From Boswellia sacra (lineage: Eukaryota; Streptophyta; Magnoliopsida; Sapindales; Burseraceae), in contig SNVD02008757.1 of the NCBI GenBank assembly GCA_013180625.2, positions 248,001 through 312,000 on the forward strand: a stretch of DNA of 64,000 bases, in the 5' to 3' direction. Below are positions 1 through 11,341 of this stretch, piece after piece. The notes under the pieces were generated by a model. The model was given only the letters and a program-made list of their open reading frames with translations, had not been told where the DNA came from and made no database searches. Position numbers and translations under genes: made by a program. The stretch's first letter is position 1. Each line of letters begins with the position of its first letter.

Positions 1-1101
1 TTTATTTTTCTTACTTAGAAAAAGCATGTTTATGATTTATATTTAAGCTTAGAAGCATGTCTAGGGTTATTATAAATTGTTCTAACCCAATTTGTTTTAC
101 AAGATGGATAAGCATGTCGAGGTAAATCCTCAATCCCTCCTTTATTAGGAACATGCTTAGGAATTTATTTTCTTTGCGAATGCTTAGAATGATGACTAGG
201 AGAACATGTCTAGAATTATGCTTAAGAGCACATGATTAGAATCATAATAAGAAAACTTATTTGCTTTGATAAATGCTAGGAAATAGCATAGAATAGGTAG
301 AATTACCGTTTTGCCCTTGAGTACTATGATTGATGAATGCCATGAATTAGACTAGAATATGCCATGAATGCCATGAATGATATGTTTTAGGCTAGAAATG
401 CCATGACAATACGAATTGATATGAGTTATGCTAGAATAGCAATAGGTGGAATTGCAATGATAGAATTTATCAAAATCTAAGCTAGAATACCATGATATTA
501 GATTATAGCTTTGTATGATTTATGCATGTATGAATATTAAGAAGCGTAACTGTATGATCCCATGAACTAATGGTGGACTCACATTGATGGTGAGAGACCA
601 TTACTTAGAATGAATGTAATATATAAATGTATGGAATATTTTAATATTTTATTACAAATGATGTAATCCTCTTCCCATTCCCCCACATTTGAAAGGAATT
701 GTAATCCATTCTTATCTCTCTTTCTTTGTATGAATATCCAACTGTCATTGATTGAATAATCACCTCACATGCCTAATAAAGATAAAAATGAAATTGTGTG
801 CATAAAACGAATAATGCTAAGCGGACTAAGTAACAATACGAGATTTTCTATTTGGTATTTCTCAAGTGGGGCCGGATTTACATCCGGACGGGTCGAAAAG
901 ACTCGTACCTAACTTCCCGAACCCACCTCTGAAGGGATGAGGGTAGTTTAGGTCTCAAAACGAGGGATCGGATTGCCCCATTCATTCTCAATTGAATAAT
1001 TAAGAAGTGACTCCTTTCTCCAACGTGCCCATGGCTCATTTGTGTTTCTTAAGTCTCGAAAGAGGCTTTGATATAGTGTCATGATCGTAAACGCTCTGAC
1101 A
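1..1101 (-). mobile_element. Ty3/gypsy-type LTR fragment, truncated by window edge
   Basis: The block ends at 1101 in ...CTCTGACA, which on the minus strand is an LTR start (TGTCAGAGCG). Its whole length is similar, in inverted orientation, to 61488-62540. Shared landmarks include the stretch around CTTAAGTCTCGAAAGAGGC near 1050, the block around ATTCTCAATTGAATAAT near 985, and the opening bases around TTTATTTTTCTTACTT. Similarity continues about 20 bp past 1101, as expected if retained internal sequence adjoins a 3' LTR. No coding capacity is seen. LTR identity is inferred from the TG/CA-type end and the two-copy structure. Confidence 0.55.
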
Positions 1102-1960
1102 TGATGAAAGTCCCGTTCACATCATGTGCGAGCTTCAAATTTTAACTTTTATTTTTTTGTATAATAGGTACCTTTTTGAAAATTTAAAAACTCTTGGGCT
1201 CGAAGGGAAATTTACCAAGGGGTTGAAACTGATATCTTATAGAAAAGTTGAATAAACTATTTGTTTTCCTTTTTTTGACAAGGGCCTTTTCGCAAATATC
1301 TAGAACATGCAAGCCCAATAAAATTTTTTGGGGGCCATATTGAAGATTTTGCAAATGTTAGGACTGAGAAGTGACTTCATGACAAGGCCTTGGCATGTAA
1401 AATGGAGGCTTAGGCTGCCTTTCCAAGATGAAAATGAAGACTCGGACATACCTTGGCACATAAAACAAAGACTTAGGCAGTCTTTGTAGAGTGAAAACGG
1501 AGATTTGGGCGGCCTTTATATATTTTCACATATTCTAAGCACTCATGGAAGCCATTTTGAATTTAAAATTTTCAATATGCAGTCTACCTACATGAATTTT
1601 GTATAACCATTTAACATCCAAGTATCCAATACTCAGCATTATTGTGGAAACACTTCAACTTAAGAGCTTGGGTGCCTAGCCGCCTATGGATTAGATATCT
1701 AGGATTTGAATGTTCGAGTCCTAAACACCTGAGTACTCAATGGTTAGATATCATGGCATTGGACACCCACCTAGGCTTAGATACCTCAGAGACGGACATC
1801 TGACTTGAGGTTGGACACTTACGCAGAGCTGGATACCTAGGAGATGTACATCTGCTTAGGGGTTAGACACTTGGAAGATGGATATCTAACTAGGGGTTGG
1901 ACACCTACTCAAAGTTGGATACTTGGGAGATGTACATCTACTCGATGGTTGGACGCCTAA
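1102..1960. other. Non-coding degenerate sequence with loose ~86-bp repeats
   Basis: No gene is visible. From about 1660 onward there are irregular copies of GGTTGGACAC / GGATACCTAGGAGATGTACATCT motifs; for example 1825 and 1911 are 86 bp apart. They look like a diverged outer part of the 83-bp array that follows. Confidence 0.5.
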
Positions 1961-2625
1961 ATCATTGGTCGCTTGGGTGTTAAATGATAGACAACTGACC
2001 ATATGAGGGTCAGACGCCTAGTGGCTCGAAGGTTGGACGCCTAGATGTTGGACGCATAGGTGTCACAAGGTGGACACCTAACCATAGAGGGGTCAGACAC
2101 CTGACCACCTGAGGGTTGGGCATCAAGGTGTTGGACGCATAGGCATCAAAAGGGGGACACCCAACCACATGAGAGTTAAACTTTTGATGACCCGAAGGTC
2201 AAGCACTAAGGCATTGGACACACGGGGATTAAAGGGTAAACGCCTAACCATATAGGGGTCAGATGTCTAGGGATATGAGGTTCAGGCACCAAGGTATTGG
2301 ATGCATGGGCATCAAAAGGTGGATGTTTAACCATATGGGGGTCAGATGCCTAGTGACCTAAGGGTCAGGTGCCAAGGTGTTAGATATACGGGTGTCAAAG
2401 AGTGGATACCTAACAATATAGGGGTTAGACTCCTGGTGACTTAATTGTCGGGCATTGAGGTGATGGATGCATAGGTATCAAAAAGTGGATGCCTAACCGC
2501 ATAGAGTTTAGAATTTTGGCGGTCCGAGGGTCAAATGCCAATGTCTTGGATGCATTAGCGTCAAAGGTTGGATGCATAACCATATAAAGGTCTGATGTCT
2601 AGTAACCCCAAAAAGTGGGTGCTTA
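1961..2625. repeat. 83-bp tandem repeat array, 8 copies
   Basis: Units begin at 1961, 2044, 2127, 2210, 2293, 2376, 2459 and 2542, a spacing of exactly 83 bp every time, although the units differ at many bases. Each unit carries a GGTGTTGGACGCATAGG-like start, a CCTAACCATATAGGGGTCAGA core and a GAGGGTCAGGCACCAA-like end. Retained spacing with high sequence divergence points to an old array without indels. It lies downstream (minus-strand sense) of a gypsy gag relic. Confidence 0.9.
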
Positions 2626-2879
2626 AGTGTTGAAGGACTCGGTGCCATGGGACTGCCTTTTCACATGTGTTAGCTTCATTTTCTTTGGCATAACATTGAT
2701 TATGCAAACACAAGATATGAATAAACCAAAACTTATATGAATGAGGCTTTTTATTTTAAGTCTTTTATTGAATACATAAATCTTCCTTGAGATTTATTAT
2801 ATAAATAGGTACCTCTACGAGCCTCATAATGATTGAGCATATGATTTTATACTACTTCCATTAGACTCTTTTATCTCCC

Positions 2880-4560
2880 ACAATTGATGGTCTAGCTGGG
2901 TGATAGAGGTACTCTTAGAGTTACCCATCTTCGATTAGGTTTTCAATCTGTTTCTTGAGCTCAAAACAATCAGATGTGTTATGACTTTCAGCTTAGTAGA
3001 GATCATAATACTTGCTTTTGTCTCTATTCCTTGGGTTGGACCATAATGGGGTTGGTTCCTTAAGCAAGCCTCTATCTTTTTTTTCCTTAAGAATTTGTGC
3101 TTCAGTGGTATTAAGGAGACTAAAGGTATGATGTACCTCCTGGTAATAATCATCTATCTTTATCCTAACGTTCTCTCATTTGGTTTCCCAATAGATATTT
3201 ATCCATATGATGAGGGAAAGGCATAGTTGCGGTTTGCCTAGGGTAGCTCACCTAGTAGATCTCTTTGGAATCAGCATGGTTGAACACCTTAACTAATGCC
3301 TCTTGGGACGAGCGTGAGAGATTAACAAAGAATTGCCAGCTAAAGGGAGGTCATCTCTAAATCCTTGGACTAATCCTTGCATAACATATCCATCATTGAA
3401 TAGGTCTACTTGGGCAACCTTGTATTGCTATTTAAAAATGCTCGGAGTGACTTATTATGGCCTTGTTTGATTGAGAGGAGGCTTTGAAGTAGTGGAATCC
3501 TTGCTTTTAGGTTTTTAAAATAGGTGATAAAATTATGAACGAGATCATCGAAACTGGAGATGGTTACAGCAGGTAGTCTCTTATACCATTATTTAGTTCA
3601 ACCCCTTAGGGTGAGAGCGAATGTTCTACACATGATAGCTCCTAAGATTTGTTGTATCTTCATATGACCATAAAGGAGTCTATATGTTCTTCAGGATCAA
3701 TTATCCCTTGATAGAGCTCAATCTGTGGTATTCCGAAATTACACAGATACCTTTCTCTTAAGACTTTTCTAAGAAGGGAGACTCCCATTGAAGATGACCA
3801 ACCTTATCTTTTCTTTAGCAATTTGATCATTGCCTCCAGTTTATAAATTTTTTCATTCATTTCTCATTGGTGATTAGCATAGTGATTATCTGATGTCTTC
3901 TTTAAGGAATATCGACTTTTCTCTAGGTGTTGATTACCACTTTCATGCATATGCTTAGAGCAACTTCTCTTTGATCAGTAGCTACCTTTCGGAGCATAGA
4001 GGCCATAGTAAGAAAAAGCAGGACGACCATTGTTGTTCTTACTCGCCTCTTATTTAGCACTTGCTTGGTATTTCCTTTTCAAAGCATGGCGGAGGTTAAG
4101 CATTACTGACTATTGTCTAGGCACTGTTTAGGTAGGAAGAGGGAGACCTAGGCAATTAACCTCTTTATGAATAAAACTAGGAGTAACGCTCTGCTTGGTT
4201 CTCTACTGTGTAGGTACTCTTGTGGTCTAAGCCAACAGGTCAGGGTGTCCGCCTACATCAACTAGGTTGGCAGTCATGACTTGAGTGCCTTTATCAAAAG
4301 CTTAGTTGAAAATGGCAACCATACTCTCCATATGTTTAATATGGTTCTGTATAGTTAGCTCAATAGTGGTTAACTAACTTCTCTTGAGCTTCATTGGTCT
4401 CTCATGTAATGGTTTAGGTTGCATAAAGTTAAAGGCCCTTTCAGAGGATATCACCAAGGCTCTCCTGAGGTGAGGCTTGGAATGAGCTTCAACTTTAATT
4501 TCTTCCACCTTTTCAGACCTTGAGAGTTGAGTTAAGTGGCTTATGATAGGTGTGACTAAG
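2880..4560 (-). pseudogene. Decayed Ty3/gypsy gag
   Basis: Minus-strand reading gives scattered gag-like peptides separated by stops and frameshifts. One is a stretch resembling the gag nucleocapsid-side motif, ending in DCFELKKQIENLI, near 2925-3010. Others are LLSIKQGHNKSLRAFLN near 3440-3500 and VDLFNDGYVMQGLVQGFRDD near 3350-3410, which match the usual order 'LxxxKQ...SLRxFxxR...VxxxxxGLxxxF' of plant gypsy gag. The order on the minus strand is correct for gag. No protease, reverse transcriptase or integrase follows, so this is either a gag-only non-autonomous element or a truncated one. The reading frame is broken many times and cannot give a full protein. Confidence 0.7.
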
Positions 4561-4589
4561 TTTGAATAAGATTAACAACTAAGTAGATT

Positions 4590-4622
4590 GAGGTTGTCGT
4601 ACCTATAAACAGTGCCAACCAT
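4590..4622 (-). promoter_or_regulatory. Primer-binding-site / leader motif of a gypsy element
   Basis: On the minus strand the base run directly after the LTR reads TGGTTGGCACTGTTTATAGG followed by a TACGACAACC tract. The position, immediately 3' of the LTR CA end, and the TTGGCRC start are those of a retrotransposon primer site. The layout parallels the PBS of the element at 40867-49241. Confidence 0.5.
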
Positions 4623-5030
4623 TGATGCACGATTTTCGCATGGCTTAAAAACAGGCTGGAGCTTGAGTAGATCGTCAAGCCTAGATCATAAAAACAAAGA
4701 AAATGGTCAAGGGTGTCAGCAGTGGTTCAATTTTTAGTGTACTGAAATTCTTCTAAGTGAGCTTTCTAGAGAGAAAAGCTCTGGGGAGGAAAGAATTAGA
4801 GAGAGAGAGAGAGAAAGTGTGTGCAAAAGTTTAGAAAAATATGCATATCTTAAGTAAAGATTGTGAGGGTTTATATAGGTATTAGAAGGGGTTATTATAG
4901 GACCCAGATAACGAGTCCAAATAATAGACTTCAGTAATGGGCTTACTGCATATGTATTGGGTTAATTAAGGCTCAATTTCAAGTGGCTATAAAAGTCCAC
5001 GTTCTTATCATGCAAAATTGTGTATCAACA
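4623..5030 (-). mobile_element. 408-bp LTR of the gag-bearing gypsy relic (5' LTR)
   Basis: The plus strand runs from TGATGCACGATTTTCGC to TTGTGTATCAACA, giving TG...CA ends on either strand. The minus-strand reading ends directly at the primer-site motif 4590-4622 and is followed by the gag relic, so this is the 5' LTR. An (AG)n run at 4799-4815 and a TATATAGG-like box near 4873 lie inside. No second copy of this LTR is seen in the window, so the element is truncated or interrupted to the left. Confidence 0.65.
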
Positions 5031-6816
5031 CTTTTCATCCTTGCTAAATTAATAATTATTTCATGTAAGTACTATAGCACTAAGTGAGGAATTGTTCTCT
5101 GATTGTGAATTTTGAAATAAGTTGGCTCTCTCTATTTTTCATTTCAAAGCACTATTTGTGGTCTATTTCTACTGCTCTGTTTTTCTTCATGAAACCTTTT
5201 TTTCTTTGAAAAGAAAAGAAAATTTTCCCTAAGTAAGCTTGTTTAATATAGTTTGAGATGCAAAGCTATAACAATGGATAATTTTTTTTCTAACAAATGA
5301 GAAATACTTATATGAGATAAACTCACCAGATTATCTTGTTGATTTGGTGAATTCATCCATAGAATTCGACATATTATCATGTGAGGTTAAGAATTCTTTT
5401 TTGTAAATGTGGCTAATGTAAATGGCTAAAAAATAAATTTATGTGTAAAGGGCTTAAACTTTAAATAACAGCTATTTTGTACTAATTAGGTGTGTAGCCA
5501 ATAATTTGACCCGATTCGACCTGATCGGATTTTGTCGAGTTATGCTCGAGTCTTCATAGAGAAAAACCCAAAATCGGGTTAAATTGTCGGGTTTCATTGG
5601 GATTGATTTGAGCTCGGATTTTTTTGATACAACCCCACAAAACCCAACCTGAATACTGTGTTTTAAAAAATTAAAAAAACAAGCCACATGTCACTTGGTA
5701 GTAAGTTGAGTACACTATGTTTATTATACACTTGCCACACCCAATCCCTTATGTAAAAGAGTTTTAAAAGTTCCCAAAATTCAAAACCCTAAATTCTAAT
5801 CAAAAGTTGAAACCTAGCCGTCTCTCCACTCTCGCCTCCAAGCCCTCCACTCCATATCTCCATCATCTTATGTCAAAATCGTCATTGTCTCTCAACTCCA
5901 GGCCCTCCACTCTACCGTCATTTGTAAAAACTATTGTTGTATTTCGCCTCCTACCCCTCCACTCCACTGTCCTCTATCAAAGTCATCACTGTCTCTCACC
6001 TTTAGGCCTCCATTCCATGTCTCAACCATCCTTTCTCCTCTGTCATGGGTGCCTTCACCCTCCTCTATCACAGCTGGCATCCAACGTCCTATGTCGAGAA
6101 GACCTGTAAATACATGTTATTTATGGTTTTCTCCTCTGATTTTCTTGTGGGTTGTCATCGATTCCTTTGTTAATTGAAGTTTGTTGCTTCTAGAAAGCAA
6201 TAAAGATTTGAGTGTATTTTGTGAGAGTTGAGGGTTTTTTTTTTCTTTCTTTCTGGTTAATGAAAGTTTGAGAGGATTGGCAAAGGTCAAGGAATCTATG
6301 GTGTTTTTTGAAGTTACGATTTATTTTATTTTGCTTTTAATTGTTATACTGCTTTTATTTTCAGATCCATCTCTATTTTAAGCATATTTTCATTATTTTA
6401 ATAGATATCTAAACAAATAATAATAATAATCATAATAATAAGATATGATTTATGGTTCAAGTTCATGGAATAATTTGATTGCACACACTAGATGTGGCTT
6501 AGGGATGAATCATGGATGGCAACCATTTTACACCGCATTCTATTTTTATTTTTATAAATTGAGCTTAAATCAATAGTTAACTCGATTAACCCAACCAACC
6601 CAATTTGATCTGAGGGTGGCAGGTTATCAACGGGTTATGCTTACAAAAAAACCTAATCTCGGAGCAAAAAAATACAAACCTGATGAGGTATCGCGTTAAA
6701 TCTGATTTATCAAAACTCGATCCAACCCGACTTGTGAACACCCTGATTATCTCAAGCCAAATGGGTTTATCAAGCAATGGTAACAACCGAAATCCATTGG
6801 GTTCACCACCCAAAAC
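5031..6816. other. Intergenic; possible degenerate hAT-type element at ~5488-6750
   Basis: No gene is supported. Subterminal CCCGATTCGACC / TCGGGTT motifs near 5510-5600 recur inverted near 6585-6740 (CTCGATCCAACCCGAC, TGTGAACACCC), a layout typical of hAT derivatives. I could not find a matching 8-bp TSD, so the borders are uncertain. A C/T-rich tract at 5815-6100 gives a 100-codon open frame of low complexity that I do not accept as a gene. Confidence 0.35.
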
Positions 6817-8256
6817 TAGGGTTGGCAATGGGGCGGGGCGGGGCGGGTCTGGAGCCACAAGTACCCATCCTCGCCCCGTTGAATTTTTTCTTGTCCTGCC
6901 CTGTCCCGTTGCCCTAGAACAGGGCGGGGAGGGGCAAAATTTTAAAGAGAAGACCCAGACCCACCTCGCCCAGCCCCCGCTTAATTTAAATTTTATTAAA
7001 TTTTTTATCTAAAATTTAAATATATTTATAACCATTATTTAAAAAATAATAAAAAATTTATATTCAATCTACTTCATTAAAAAAAAACATACATACATTT
7101 ATAAAATTTTAAAATAACATAAATATAATTCATTCTTAATCTAAAATAAAATAAATATACACATGATATATATCCTAAAATATTTCATAACAAATCTAAT
7201 TATTCGACAATCATTAAAGTAAAAAAAAGGTTAATTTACATTAGATAAAAAAATCTTTCTATAAATTTTCATTATATTTGCATTGTATAAGTTAAATGAT
7301 GATTGTATTTAAACTTAAAAGAACTAAAGTTAATTTATATTATATAAAAAAATCTATTACCCATAAAGTTCATGTAAGTTTTTATTTTTATTGGAATTAT
7401 GCAAACTAAATGTTAATTGCATAAATTAGTTATATCATCTAAAAAAATAGTGACAACTAATTACCATTTGATTTTATTAGTAATAATGTTACATACTCTA
7501 TTAAAAATAATATTATAAGTATATTATTACTTATAAACTAGTTAATTAATAAATTTTTAAATAGTTGATAATACAATTAAATAATTTTTCAATAAATATT
7601 GATTTAATTTCACTCTAATAATAATAATATGATTGACATATACCAAATAATTAAAATTATATATATTTATAAAATATTAATAATTCAATTAATTAATTTA
7701 AATTACAATAAATCGTACATTTAAGGTTGTAAGATTGTTCTTATCATATTTCTATTTACATATTTAGAAAATAATATATTGATTATATTAGAGGCATGCA
7801 TTTTGAAAATGATCTTATTAATATTGTAATAATTTAATTAGTAATTAATAATCTATATCAAGATTGTATATATTATACAAATTTAATTACTATAAAATAC
7901 AAATATTTTATTTTGTTATTAGAACATGACTAAATTAATGTTAATATACTAACAGATATTAATTATTAATTAAAATGTTACTTTTGTTAAAGTATTTGTA
8001 TTATTTGTAAAATTATAATAATTCACACATATGAAAAATTTAACAAATATAACCCTAAAAATAACTAAACAGTTCCAAAATTTTAAAACTTTACAATACA
8101 CCCCTATATTTTGCGAGGCGGACGGGTCAATGATTCAAAGGGATTGGACCCTGACCTGGACCTGTGCCGACATGGGCAAATTAATTTTGCCCCGAACTTT
8201 AAGGCAGTGCGGGCCGCACCAGGGCCCTGGATCTGCAAGTCAAATTGCTATCCCTA
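6817..8256. mobile_element. Non-autonomous hAT element with GC-rich ends (copy 1)
   Basis: Terminal inverted repeats are TAGGGTTGGCAAT at the left and the complement of TAGGGATAGCAAT at the right (11 of 13 match). The element is flanked by CCCAAAAC (6809-6816) and CTCAAAAC (8257-8264), 7 of 8 bases identical, the 8-bp TSD of hAT transposons. The outer 150-200 bp at each end are extremely GC-rich (GGGGCGGGGC runs); the interior is about 1 kb of AT-rich non-coding sequence. No transposase is present. The interior is homologous to 16190-18242. Confidence 0.88.
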
Positions 8257-9151
8257 CTCAAAACTAACAAGGGTAAAATAGGCCCTATTTGGTAGTAAAA
8301 GGGCTAGCCCAGCCCACATTAGCTTCAATTCAATGATCCAATATCAAGTTATGACCCACTAAGCTAATTATTAAAAATCTTATTTTTAGTTACCATTTCA
8401 AAATTAATTTAATTTATTATTTTTTAATGGAATAAAGAGAAAAACTTTCAAAGCATACATTAATCTCATTTTTTAAAATTAATCTCTGGCTTTGAGTCGA
8501 CTTACCAGACGTCTCACTATCAATAAAAGTGGTTGAAATTTAACTCTAATTTCTAGACAACTGAGTCCAACTTTTAACTTGAATCTCGTCTCTTCTCGGT
8601 TTGATTTATTATAATTCATTAATTTTTTTTTAGAAAATTTTAAAAAAATTACACAAATACTTTATTATTTTTATCTTATCCTTTAATTTTATTTTTAATA
8701 CTACATTGTTAGATTAAAATCGAAATTTTAATATTAAATATTAATTAAAAATAAATAAAATAAAATAATGGGTAAACAATGTATCATTTTAAGTTAGTGA
8801 CTACAAGAAAAGGAAAATTTATTGGCACCTTCAAATTTTAATATTATTAAAAGGATTATAGAACTTTCATTTTCAAAGACAAGATACTAACATAAGTTCA
8901 AATCCGTTATATATATATATATATATATAACGGATTTGAACTTATGTTAGTATCTTGTCTTTGAAAATGAAAGTTCTTATTATACTATGTAAAATAATAA
9001 AAGCAATCAAATGTAATTTACAAATTATAAATTACTATAATATTAAAAATTATATGACGCATAAGTATTCTATTTCTAGTACCTAAACTTATATATTATT
9101 TTAAAAACTCATAGATCTTATAGTTATTTACGAAAATGGGTCTATGACAAG
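8257..9151. other. Non-coding AT-rich spacer
   Basis: No open frame or RNA gene is visible. It contains the palindrome at 8860-8977 annotated separately. Confidence 0.7.
8860..8977. repeat. Perfect 118-bp palindrome (hairpin)
   Basis: Bases 8860-8918 are exactly complementary to 8919-8977, with an alternating TA tract at the centre (about 8908-8929). There is not a single mismatch in 59 bp per arm. It could be a recent foldback/MITE insertion or a hairpin-RNA source. A short AT-rich flank makes a TA target duplication impossible to define. Confidence 0.92.
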
Positions 9152-9723
9152 TAGACTTGGGCATTTGCCCTGCCGGGTCCGGGGCCCCAGTCGGAGTCGG
9201 CCAAACTGGACTGGCCCCGGATCATTGTAAGGGGCGGGTACAGGGCTGCATAGGTTCTGCCCCGTCCAGGGCCGGGTCCTACATCTAGACCCGTTTGATC
9301 CGCCTTGTCCCGCACAGTTAAGGGTAGAAATGAAAAAATTTAAAATATAGGGACTTAGAGGTACTTTCAGGGGGTTATTTTGTTAAGTTTTAATATATAT
9401 GAACGTTCAGGATATATTTGTTTTTAATTTTTTTAGATTTTTTGGTGGTGACATAAGCATATTGATGATGTTGTATGAAATTATGAATGGACCTAGAAGA
9501 AATATTGCGAGAGACGAGATTGAAAAATATAAATATTATGGGATGTAAAAAAATTTTGCAGGGCACGGTGGGGGGGGGGGGGGGGGTATGGATCTATTCA
9601 ATTTTTTTTGCCCCGTCCCGTCCTGCAACGGGGCAATGGGGTGGGGCGGGGCAGAAAAAAATAAGGCGGGGCGGGGTTAGATATTTGCTGTCTCGTACCT
9701 GCTCCGCCCCGGTTCCAAGCCTA
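9152..9723. mobile_element. Non-autonomous hAT element with GC-rich ends (copy 2, inverted, short)
   Basis: The ends are TAGACTTGGGCATTTGCCC and the complement of TAGGCTTGGAACCGGGGC. They are flanked by a perfect 8-bp TSD, ATGACAAG (9144-9151 and 9724-9731). The left end matches the right end of the 16190-18242 element, so this copy lies in inverted orientation. A G homopolymer of about 17 bases interrupts it near 9570-9587. No transposase. Confidence 0.9.
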
Positions 9724-10800
9724 ATGACAAGGATATCAAAACTTCCAAGATGAAAATTAATTTTCTTAAAAGATAAAAAAATGTTATTGTTATTTACGAA
9801 AATGGGTCGATGTTACCTCTACCTAAACTTCAAAGGTGCAAAATAAATAATTTAAAAGGTAAAGCAAAAATAAAGGGTGATTTATCGAGGGTAACAATAA
9901 AATTAGTTGAGAATTGAGCCCCGGGGGGCGGGGGGGGGGGGCGCGGGGCGGGCGGTGTTGGGGGTGGTGTGGGTTTGGGAGAGAGCGAGAGAGCGAGAGA
10001 GCGGGTGAGTGGAAGTGGAGTGGCAGTTGCCAAAGTCACAGCTGTCGGCCCTTATCTTTTTTACTGTACCCAGATTCCTATGCGATTGCTTGCTCGGTCG
10101 TGTCTTGTCCATACGCGTCTTTTAGCTCCTCAAGCGCCAAAAGTCCAAAAACACCCTCAAGTTTTGTTCAATTTCTCAGGAACAGAGACTTTCAAACTTT
10201 GAACTATGTCATAAATATAATATGCATAAATATAATAAAATAATCTCAAATTTTAGTTTAATTTCAATCAAAAAATAATTATATATTTTTTATAAATTAT
10301 ACTTATAATTCTATTCGTTTTTATCAATTAAATACCTAAAAATGATGATTTAAAAGTTAAAAATGATGATTTTAATACAAATTCGAAAATGTAATTGATT
10401 TAAAATGCATAATCATTCTCTTTCTGAAATTAAGTTAAAACTTGAAAGTATTTATTGATATTATCTATATATATAACAAAGTATATATTAAAAACTAAAT
10501 TGAATTGATGTACTTTATCATATTCTAAAGTAATATACTTTTTTTAATATTAAATTTAGATGACTTAATAAATATATTAATTCTATTAATATAATAATAT
10601 AAAACTTGAAATAAATTGACAATAAGAAATCGTGCGTGATATTTTATAAATTTGAGGTGAGTATATAGAATTTCAATTAATATTATTTTTATTTTTTTAT
10701 CAAGTAGTAAAATTACCTTTATCAAATTAAAATTAGGGAGTCATTTGTTAGTTTAAATTTTAAGTGTCCTCGGGGGGTGTTTGTGGCCGTCTCCCCTCGC
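9724..10800. other. Non-coding spacer with a G-rich block
   Basis: It contains a strongly G-rich stretch at about 9917-9985, then GAGAGAGC repeats to about 10005, with CpG-containing sequence to 10140; the rest to 10740 is AT-rich. Open frames here are low-complexity (Gly/Arg/Ser) and not supported as genes. No recognisable coding similarity. Confidence 0.6.
9917..9990 (+). other. G-rich tract, potential G-quadruplex
   Basis: The stretch holds well over four runs of three or more G residues on the plus strand, including uninterrupted runs longer than ten, followed by GGTGTTGGGGGTGGTGTGGG-like spacing. Composition is completely unlike the AT-rich flanks. Confidence 0.6.
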
Positions 10801-11117
10801 TAGGGGTGTGCAAAATAATCCGACCCGATCTGACCCGATCGGGTTTATCGGGTTTTGGTCAGGTTAATCGTAAATAGTAACCTGAAATAGGGTTAGAATA
10901 GTCGGGTTTGAACAGTACCGGGTTATAATCGGATTTAAATAGTATGTTTGAATAAAACCAAACCCGATCTAACCCGACCCGATCCGATCGAGTTGTCGGG
11001 TTTTGATCGGATTAATATTGAATAGTAACCTGAATTCGGGTTAAAATAGTCGGGTTTAAACAGTATCATGTCAAAATCGGATTTGCACAAACCCGACCCG
11101 ACCCGTGTGCACCCCTA
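10801..11117. mobile_element. 317-bp hAT-type MITE
   Basis: The ends are TAGGGGTGTGCA and ...TGCACCCCTA, flanked by a perfect 8-bp TSD, CCCCTCGC (10793-10800 and 11118-11125). The interior has ACCCGA/TCGGGT subterminal motifs. A roughly 100-bp block is duplicated internally (about 10839-10937 and 10990-11084, marked by AATAGTAACCTGAA in both). No coding capacity. Confidence 0.93.
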
Positions 11118-11203
11118 CCCCTCGCACTATTAATAGTACCTCACCCCTCGTGAAGCCTTACCATATTACCACCTACGCAAATGCAGAGGGGAAGAGATCT
11201 AAG

Positions 11204-11341
11204 AGTTGGGGAAAGATACGGGGGTTAGGAAGTTGTTGGTTATGGGAGGATAGGCAAGAGGAAGAGTGGTTCCTAATTTTATTTCTCTTGCCAACTCCGC
11301 CCATACCCATGATTTCCTGAGCTTCATATCATTCCTTTCCG
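11204..11341 (+). ncRNA. MIR482: MIR482/2118-family microRNA precursor
   Basis: The 3' arm holds TCTTGCCAACTCCGCCCA followed by TACC (11286-11307), a 22-mer of the miR482 pattern (TCTTnCCnACTCCnCCCATnCC). The 5' arm at about 11239-11260 (GTTATGGGAGGATAGGCAAG) is complementary with few mismatches, and pairing continues outward (TTAGGAAGTTG with the complement of CATGATTTCCTGAG). miR482 RNAs are 22 nt and are known to target P-loop sequences of NBS-LRR resistance-gene transcripts and trigger phased siRNAs. Whether this copy is expressed cannot be seen here. Its variant at the positions equivalent to CCGCCCATACC may shift targeting. Confidence 0.82.

Noticed and set aside
1961..2625. Possible CRISPR-like array because of constant period
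   Set aside because: Plant nuclear context, 83-bp diverged units, no constant repeat alternating with unique spacers.
5807..6109. 100-codon plus-strand open frame rich in Ser, Pro and Leu
   Set aside because: Low-complexity C/T-rich tract inside a probable degenerate hAT derivative; no domain, no splice or promoter context.
9914..10243. Overlapping Gly/Arg/Ser-rich open frames over the G-rich block
   Set aside because: Frames are open in several registers because of composition; no protein signature.
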